The notes beneath the pieces are model-generated. The model was not told the origin of the DNA and did no database searches. It was given only the letters and a program-made list of their open reading frames with translations. A DNA stretch of 64,000 nucleotides from contig NC_061151.1 of NCBI RefSeq assembly GCF_905220365.1, forward strand, positions 6,628,197-6,692,196. The letters run 5' to 3'. Positions within the stretch are counted from its first letter, which is position 1; each line of letters opens with the position of its first letter. The translations under genes and the position numbers were made by a program. Positions 1 through 64,000 of the stretch are shown here, in pieces. The DNA comes from Vanessa cardui. Its lineage: Eukaryota > Arthropoda > Insecta > Lepidoptera > Nymphalidae.

Positions 1-94
1 CCATCAGAATCAAGAATTTAACGCTGTACATTACACTAAAAGCCTCAAATTTCTCAGTTTGTTGAATTAAGTTTGATAAAAAAGCTTGGAGTTA

Positions 95-312
95 ATACCT
101 GTTGACTTCCAAGCAGGATATAATTTGAATAATTGTATTAAATAACTTGACTTTGTATTTTTTAGATGTTGAAAAAGAGTAACTACTGAATTTCTTGCCG
201 GTTCTTCTCGGTAGAATCTACTTTCCGAACCGGTGGTAGCTTCACTTATTTGTTAAATGACGCTTCAAAATTGCTTGTAAAAGCCTACTTGATTAAAGTT
301 TATTTTGATTTG
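95..312 (+). mobile_element. Non-LTR retrotransposon 3' end fragment
   Basis: Same 3' UTR type: GTTGACTTCCAAGCAGGATA, CCGAACCGGTGGTAGCTTCA and a TTTGATTTGATTTG end. Confidence 0.8.
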
Positions 313-646
313 ATTTGTATAAAAAAACTTTTTTAAATTTTAACTTTCCCCATAAGAAGAGCAATTCTGTGAGAAGGATCTCCAAACACTACACAAGGCG
401 TGAAATATCAGAAAACGATATGCGACATACATATAGTATATTAATAATTACTTAATTTATTCGACACATTTATACATAGACGAATTATAAATGTGAAATT
501 TGTATTATTTAAATTTCGAGTTGGAATTATTTTAAATTTAATTTTACTTAATTAATATTCCCATTTTAATCGGTAGAAAAAATATTTCTCGATAATTCTT
601 TCCGGTAGAATCTACATATAGAACCAATGTGGTGCTTTGCTGACGA

Positions 647-906
647 ACCGAGATGATGAGACAGTTAGATCCCGTCCATCTTAATCGATAATTGTGGGTT
701 CAAACCCAGACAAGCACTATTGAATATCATGAATATTTGTGTTCGCGAGCTCGAAGGTAAAAGAAAACTTCGCGAGGAAACCTGCATGTCTATATTTCAT
801 AGAAGTTCTGCCACATGTGCGTTCCACCAACCCGCATTGTAACAGCGTGGTGGAATATGTTCCAAACCCACTCCTTAATGGAAGAGGAGGCCTTATCCTT
901 ATTCAT
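647..906 (+). mobile_element. tRNA-derived SINE, family A (worn copy)
   Basis: Family A consensus seen across the window: tRNA-like head GAGATGGCCCAGTGGTTAG with box B GGGTTCAAACCC, body with CTCGTGCTCGGCGGTGAAGG, end GTGGGAAATTTACAGGCTGTT plus a short tail. This copy has a changed A box and is followed directly by a family B element. Confidence 0.8.
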
Positions 907-910
907 ATGA

Positions 911-1217
911 GTATTTGTTGGTGGTAGGGCTTTGTGCAAGCCCGTCTGGGTAGGTACCACCCACTCATCAGTTATTCTACCGCCAAACAACAGTACTCAG
1001 TATTGTTGTGTTCCGGTCTGAAGGGTGAGTGAGCCAGTGTAACTACAGGCACAAGGGACATAACATCTTAGTTCCCAAGGTTGGTGGCACATTGACGATG
1101 TAAGGAATAGTTAATAATTCTTACAGCGTTAATGTCTATGGGCGATGGTGACCACTTACCATCAGGTGGCCCATATGCTCGTCCGCCAACCTATACCATA
1201 AAAAAAAAAAAAAAAAA
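911..1217 (+). mobile_element. Poly(A)-tailed SINE-like repeat, family B (full)
   Basis: Begins TTGGTGGTAGGGCTTTGTGC, contains CAGGCACAAGGGACATAAC and ACCACTTACCATCAGGTGGC, ends AACCTATACCATA plus A17. A non-autonomous retroposon common in butterflies (family knowledge, similar to described lepidopteran SINEs). Confidence 0.85.
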
Positions 1218-1596
1218 GGCTGTTAATTTACTTCACTTTAAACTCTTAAGATACGAGGCGACAAGTAGTAATTACTAAGTATTACAATGTTTTTAATGTA
1301 TGAAATTTAGTAGCGAGCATAAACAAATCATGCCTCTGTATTAATACAACAACAGGTATGAGGTAATCATTATTTAATGTTATCGATATTTTTTTTAATA
1401 GATAAACCTGTTAACGGCATATATAACGCCGCCAGCGACAACGTTTAGTAAAAAATAGTGTCTTCTGAGTTTGATGTAGCGTTAAATTTTATTAATCTGT
1501 TAAGACGATTCAATAAAGCCTATTTGAATAAAGTATTCAGTATCTATTTTAGTTTTATGTTTCAATTTTCATTTGGTAAAGGTTAGATAATGCGTC

Positions 1597-1947
1597 GAGA
1601 TGGCCCAGTGGTTAGAACGCGTGCATCTTAACCGATGATTGCGGTTTCAAACCCAGGCGAGCACCGCTGATTCATGTGCTTAATTTGTCTTTATAATTCA
1701 TCTCCTTTATTATTTACCGAGCACGTGATGAATTGATTTGTGTTTATAATTAATCTCGTGCTCGGCGATGATGGAAAACATCGTGAGGAAACTTGCATGT
1801 GACAAATTTCATAGAAATTCTGCCACATGTGTATTGCACCAACTCGCATTGGAACAGCATGGTGGAATATGTTCCAAAGTTTCTCCTGAAAGGGAGAGAA
1901 GGCCATTAGCCCAGCTGTGGGAATTTACAGGCTATTGTTGTTGTAGA
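1597..1947 (+). mobile_element. tRNA-derived SINE, family A, with internal duplication
   Basis: Near-intact head and tail; the CTTTATAATTCATCTC/TGTTTATAATTAATCTC segment occurs twice (about 1680-1755), an internal rearrangement unlike other copies. Confidence 0.85.
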
Positions 1948-2204
1948 TAATGCGTTAAATTGCAATCATATTTCACGGTTCACAATATTTCGATAGATTA
2001 CAATCTGACGAGGTAGATTGTAATCTAACGAATTTTGTAATCTTATGGTGACATATGTATATATATAGGAAAGCTATGTTCTAATTTAATCATGTATCAT
2101 TTATGTAGATATTTTTAACTTTACCGTTTCAAAAATACAAATCATTTATAAAAATTACTTTGGTAAAGAAGGTATATTATTCAATACAAGATTATGCAGA
2201 TGAT

Positions 2205-2440
2205 AAAAAAGCGTGGAATGAATACTTGTTGACTTCCAGGCAGGATATATTGGTTATCTGACGTCGGCGGAATTTTATTTATTATATAGTAACTAACACT
2301 CAGCTGACTTGACGCTTCTTCTCGGTAGAATCTAAATTCTCAAACGCCAGGTCTTCATTTAAAACAGTTCTGTAATATTACGATAAAAAAGTGCTCGTAA
2401 CAGCCTACACTAATAAACTGTATCACGATTTGATTTGATG
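2205..2440 (+). mobile_element. Non-LTR retrotransposon 3' end fragment
   Basis: Carries TTGACTTCCAGGCAGGATAT, TTCTTCTCGGTAGAATCTA and a GATTTGATTTGA tail, the same 3' UTR as other LINE tails here. Confidence 0.75.
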
Positions 2441-2510
2441 CATACATTTGATTCCTGCTAAGAACGGGCAATTCACGAGTTTTCGTGTATAAAACTTTTA
2501 AACCTGAAGC

Positions 2511-2812
2511 CGAGATGGCCCAGTGGTTAGAAGCGTGCATCTTTACCGATGATTGAGGGTTCAAGCAAGCACCACTGAATATTTATGTGCTTAATTTGTG
2601 TTTATAATTCATCTCGTGCTCGGCGATGAAGGAAAAAATCATGAGGAAACCTGCATGTGTCTAGTTTCATCGAAATTCTGCCATATGTGTATTCCACTAA
2701 CCCTCATTGGATCAGCGTGGTGGAATATGTTTCAAATCTTCTCCTCAAAGGGAGAGGAGGCCTTAGCCCAGCAGTGGGAAATTTACAGGCTGTTGTTCTT
2801 GTTGTTATTGCA
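2511..2812 (+). mobile_element. tRNA-derived SINE, family A
   Basis: Complete from CGAGATGGCC to a GTT-rich tail; box B damaged (GGGTTCAAGCAAG, a short deletion). Confidence 0.85.
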
Positions 2813-2879
2813 ACCTGAAGCCCAGATATCAATACGATACCAATACTATTTATAGTGACACAGTTAATAAAAAAAAAAA

Positions 2880-4535
2880 TGAAAACTAAATGCTTAAGAG
2901 TCTTCCTTATCTGTTAAAAAAGCGATATTAATTCAAACTTTTCCACAAATGTAAATTTTTACAGTTTTTAATTTTTTTTTTAAATGTGAGGAAATTTTTC
3001 TTAGAAAGAGACAGCCAGAAAAAAATGGCATACAATTGATTTACGAAGTCGTTTAAAAGATATCATCTAAAAGTCTAAAGGAATTTCCAATAATAGAAGG
3101 AACTCCATCGAATTTCATTACGGAATTCCTTGACGCAAATGCCATCCGTGCTGTAATCGGGTCATAGCGATTCATACCTACAGTTGTCGTGATATTATGT
3201 GACCTGAAATGTTTAGTCTACTTAAATTATAGTTATTATCTCTTAATTCTATTTGCACTTACCTGTTCTCTCGTCTTAAGTTCCTGTCACCAAAGGTTGT
3301 CTGTGAGAGATCGCTATAAGCGATAAGACCGCCTTTGCGCACCATTTGTTGTTTTTTTTCTCTCTGTATTAACCATTGTCGTGTAATGTGTTGTGCAATA
3401 AAGTATTTTAAAATAAAATAAAAATAAAATGTTTTGTATATCTTGAAGAAATATAACCCTATATTTTGTATTAATTTAAATACTAATATTAATAAGAAAG
3501 TAACTCTGATTGTGTTTTCTGCCTTTTGCTTTGTCACGGCCTAGCCATTGAGCCAGATTTTGTGAAATTTGGCTTGAAGTAAGCTTGATTTTCATTGAAG
3601 AGCTCAGGCTACTAAACTACTGTTTTCTGCCGACATCTAATACGAGCAAATACATAGGCGACCACTGGTTATTTATGCCTGCCATATATTTTATCCATAT
3701 AAATACTAAATTATTTCCAAAATAGGTTGCATATTCTGATGTGACTTTCATGTATTTTGTTTTAGTAGTTTTTTTCTGTTAGAAAACACAGTATGTTTTA
3801 TATTAGATAAATTATTATTATTTTGTAGCCTATTTGAAGGAATCATGACAATATATTGATGGATATTTGAAATATCAACGAAATAATAAATTGAATGAAA
3901 CATTTTATAATTGAACTCATTACAAAGCCGGCATATTAATATAGAGAAGGGCTTGGAGGCCCCTAATTATTATTTTACAAATTAATTTCTGTCAGTAAAA
4001 TTTGACCATAAAATATTTTCTCTCTATCAGTGTCTTAAAATAAAATTAGTAATATAATTATAATTTGACTCTATCCAGATATCCATACAACAAGAGTTTC
4101 TATTGTGGTGCCCCCAGGGTTACCTTCCCTTATATTCGGCCCTGGTTGGACCGCAATAGAATCATAATCCTTACAAGTAGATTTGGCACCACGTTTTGCT
4201 TTTATGACGTTTTTCTTGTAAGACGCAATTTTACCAATATTATAAGTACAAGTATTTTAATAAGTAATTATTAATTAGATTCGAATGAAACGTGGTCGTC
4301 CAGGCACCGAATAATTAAGGCTACATTGTTATTCATGACGAATATTTCAACTAATTTAGTTTATATTTACATATACGTAAATTTGCAAATGAATACATTA
4401 ATATATGTTTTAAAAAAAGTTAGTAAACAAGCCCGTGACGATTGAATACACTATTTCTTATAAAGTTACAATAATTTCCCTAATGACCTCAAAGCAATGG
4501 CCTTATCGGAATAAAATGCCCTTTATCTACCTGGA
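2880..4535. other. AT-rich DNA without a recognised gene
   Basis: Nothing codes convincingly. Around 3240-3540 a reverse-strand open frame of about 92 codons has no family features. 3828-3850 holds a TAGCCTATTTGAA word like the TIR of the MITE at 25207. Confidence 0.5.
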
Positions 4536-4540
4536 TTAAG

Positions 4541-4828
4541 CCGAAGTGGCCCAGTGGTTAGGACGTGTGCACCTTTTGGAATTGAATTGAATATTCATGT
4601 GCTTAATTTGTGTTTATAATTCATCTAGTGCTCGGCGGTGTAGGAAAACATCGTGGGTCTGCATGTGGATAATTTCATAGAAATTCTGCCACACGTGCAA
4701 TCTCACCCACTCGCATTGGAACAGCGCCTCGCATTGGAAAACCTTCTCTTCAAAAGGAGAGGAGGCCTTAGTCCAGCAGTGGGAATAGTCCAGCAAATTT
4801 ACAGGCTGTTGTTGTTGTTTGTTATTGT
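4541..4828 (+). mobile_element. tRNA-derived SINE, family A (deleted head)
   Basis: Head truncated after the A box (box B missing); GCATTGGAACAGCGCCTC shows a small local duplication. Confidence 0.8.
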
Positions 4829-5470
4829 ATCTTCTATGATAAAGTAGTTTTGGTTGTTCGTTGATACTCAGAGGACAAGAACATGAACATAGTGCTTTTG
4901 TTTCGGCTTTGTGCAAGCAAGGGGTTACTTCAGGCGGTACCTTCCTCTGTAGTATTAGTTTTAGTTAAGATTCCAATATGGTAAAAGTCTTTAAATAAAT
5001 ATGGAATATAGATCCTACTGAAAATAAACTTATTTTCCAACATTTGAAGTACCTAAAAAGTCGACATAACTTTGTAGTTAAATACAACTATTTCGAAACT
5101 CAAAATAAAACTCAGACTCAAATTTCATTATTCAATGTTGAAGCATTACACTTACTTATTGATGGTCAAATTAAACACTACCACTAAATTATATAATATC
5201 CTGTCTGAAAGTAAACGAGTATTAGGTCCAACCTTTTTTATTAAATATATCGTCAAAGTTAAATATATCTGCGGAAAAACCCAATACAATTGTTTCCAAA
5301 TATCCACATAGAAAAAAAAACGCCTCTGAAAATATGATAGCAATTTATTTATTTAACAAAATGTTTCAATAAATAATCAGGCACAAATTCAATACGCACT
5401 ATATTACATAATTATAATATCTTTGAGAGACGAACGATTAACATTTTTTTGTATTTTGTTTCTAGAAAAT

Positions 5471-63322
<57,852 letters not shown>

Positions 63323-64000
63323 GTAATCATAGATTTAGGTACCATTCATTTATTACGTGCGACTATTTTCATTACATTTTGACCCCCACCCTTCCTGTTT
63401 TAAGATCGTGTACAAACATACATACTTACAGGTCAAACACAGAACCTTCTTTTTTTAGTCGGTTAAAGCACTAAAACCTTTTCTGAATGTAAAAAATACT
63501 TTTCTGAAAACCACATCTAAATAGCTTTAGCCAACGCGAGATAAAACAGAGAGACAGTCGGTTGATAAAAAAAATAAGAATAGGCTTACCTTCTGTGTAA
63601 TATTTATAACGTAAGAATTAAAAGGAAATAATTTATATAAACATCTATGGTTTAACATCTATACTCCAGCCAAATTCGATGTGGAATGTTTAATAACAAA
63701 GCGTTGCTTAGCAACAAACGTCAGGCAGGTGCTCAAAACATTTTTAGAAATATGTAAAACAATTATTTTTGATAGTAATAAAAATTAAAATTGATGATGA
63801 ATAATAAAATATTTAAGACAAAGGAATAAGCGCGTTCTTGGTTATAATTATAATACTTGTGATCATCTGGAATAATGTAGATCTCAAAAATAATACCTCC
63901 AATTTTAAAATGATATCAGAAATTACCTCGTAGTTATATAATTTGCTTTATTAACTTTATCTATCGCCTCCCAAACGACAGGTCTCAGTTAGATTAATTT
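63323..64000. other. ACC intron to window end
   Basis: AT-rich; no further exon, repeat family or ORF recognised before the edge. Confidence 0.6.

Overview
The window is AT-rich animal nuclear DNA. Genes are split by short GT-AG exons and long introns packed with SINEs, Helitron-like repeats, MITEs and non-LTR retrotransposon 3' ends. The dispersed repeat families (tRNA-headed SINEs with the box A context GAGATGGCCCAGTGGTTAG, poly(A)-tailed TGGTGGTAGGGCTTTGTGC repeats, CTAGT-ended repeats, LINE tails ending in TTTGATT repeats) are the kind seen in Lepidoptera, so I infer a butterfly or moth, probably a butterfly. The protein matches insect orthologues closely.

I can support one protein-coding gene: acetyl-CoA carboxylase (ACC), on the + strand, running off the right edge. 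Twenty constitutive exons from 39612 to 63322 join in frame with consistent splice phases and no stop. They encode the AMPK-type regulatory site, the whole biotin carboxylase (BC) domain, the BT linker, the biotin carboxyl carrier (BCCP) domain with its VMKM biotinylation site, and the start of the central region. The carboxyltransferase domain lies beyond the window.

The 5' part has several candidate beginnings. A two-exon N-terminus lies at 5466-5566 plus 6014-6177. A single-exon alternative lies at 30761-30978, behind a DRE-like promoter motif. A 14-codon exon lies at 37146-37189. A possible untranslated first exon ends near 10187. All coding N-termini end in phase 2 and fit the same shared exon (39612). 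That exon starts inside the codon before PSMSQGT, so the choice of first exon decides whether Arg or Gln sits at -4 from the AMPK-type serine.

Layout: 1-5465 repeats only; 5466-6177 N-terminal coding exons; 6178-30600 a very long repeat-rich first intron with an exact 642-bp tandem duplication (21384-22667); 30601-37189 alternative promoters and first exons; 38738-38806 a possible cassette exon with a damaged donor; 39612-52967 BC exons; 52996-53316 a large ACGC/AC microsatellite; 54680-58463 BT and BCCP exons; 59660-63322 central-domain exons.

The most unusual structure is at 56468-57928. The 3' end of the BCCP exon together with its 5' splice site is repeated 17 times in tandem (87/88-bp unit), giving a row of near-identical donor sites immediately before the intron that separates the BCCP sequence from its biotinylated lysine. 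An inverted SINE pair lies just upstream, and one member abuts this exon's acceptor. No tRNA, rRNA, CRISPR or bacterial-type feature is present. Identifications rest on reading motifs and splice sites by eye; no database search was run.
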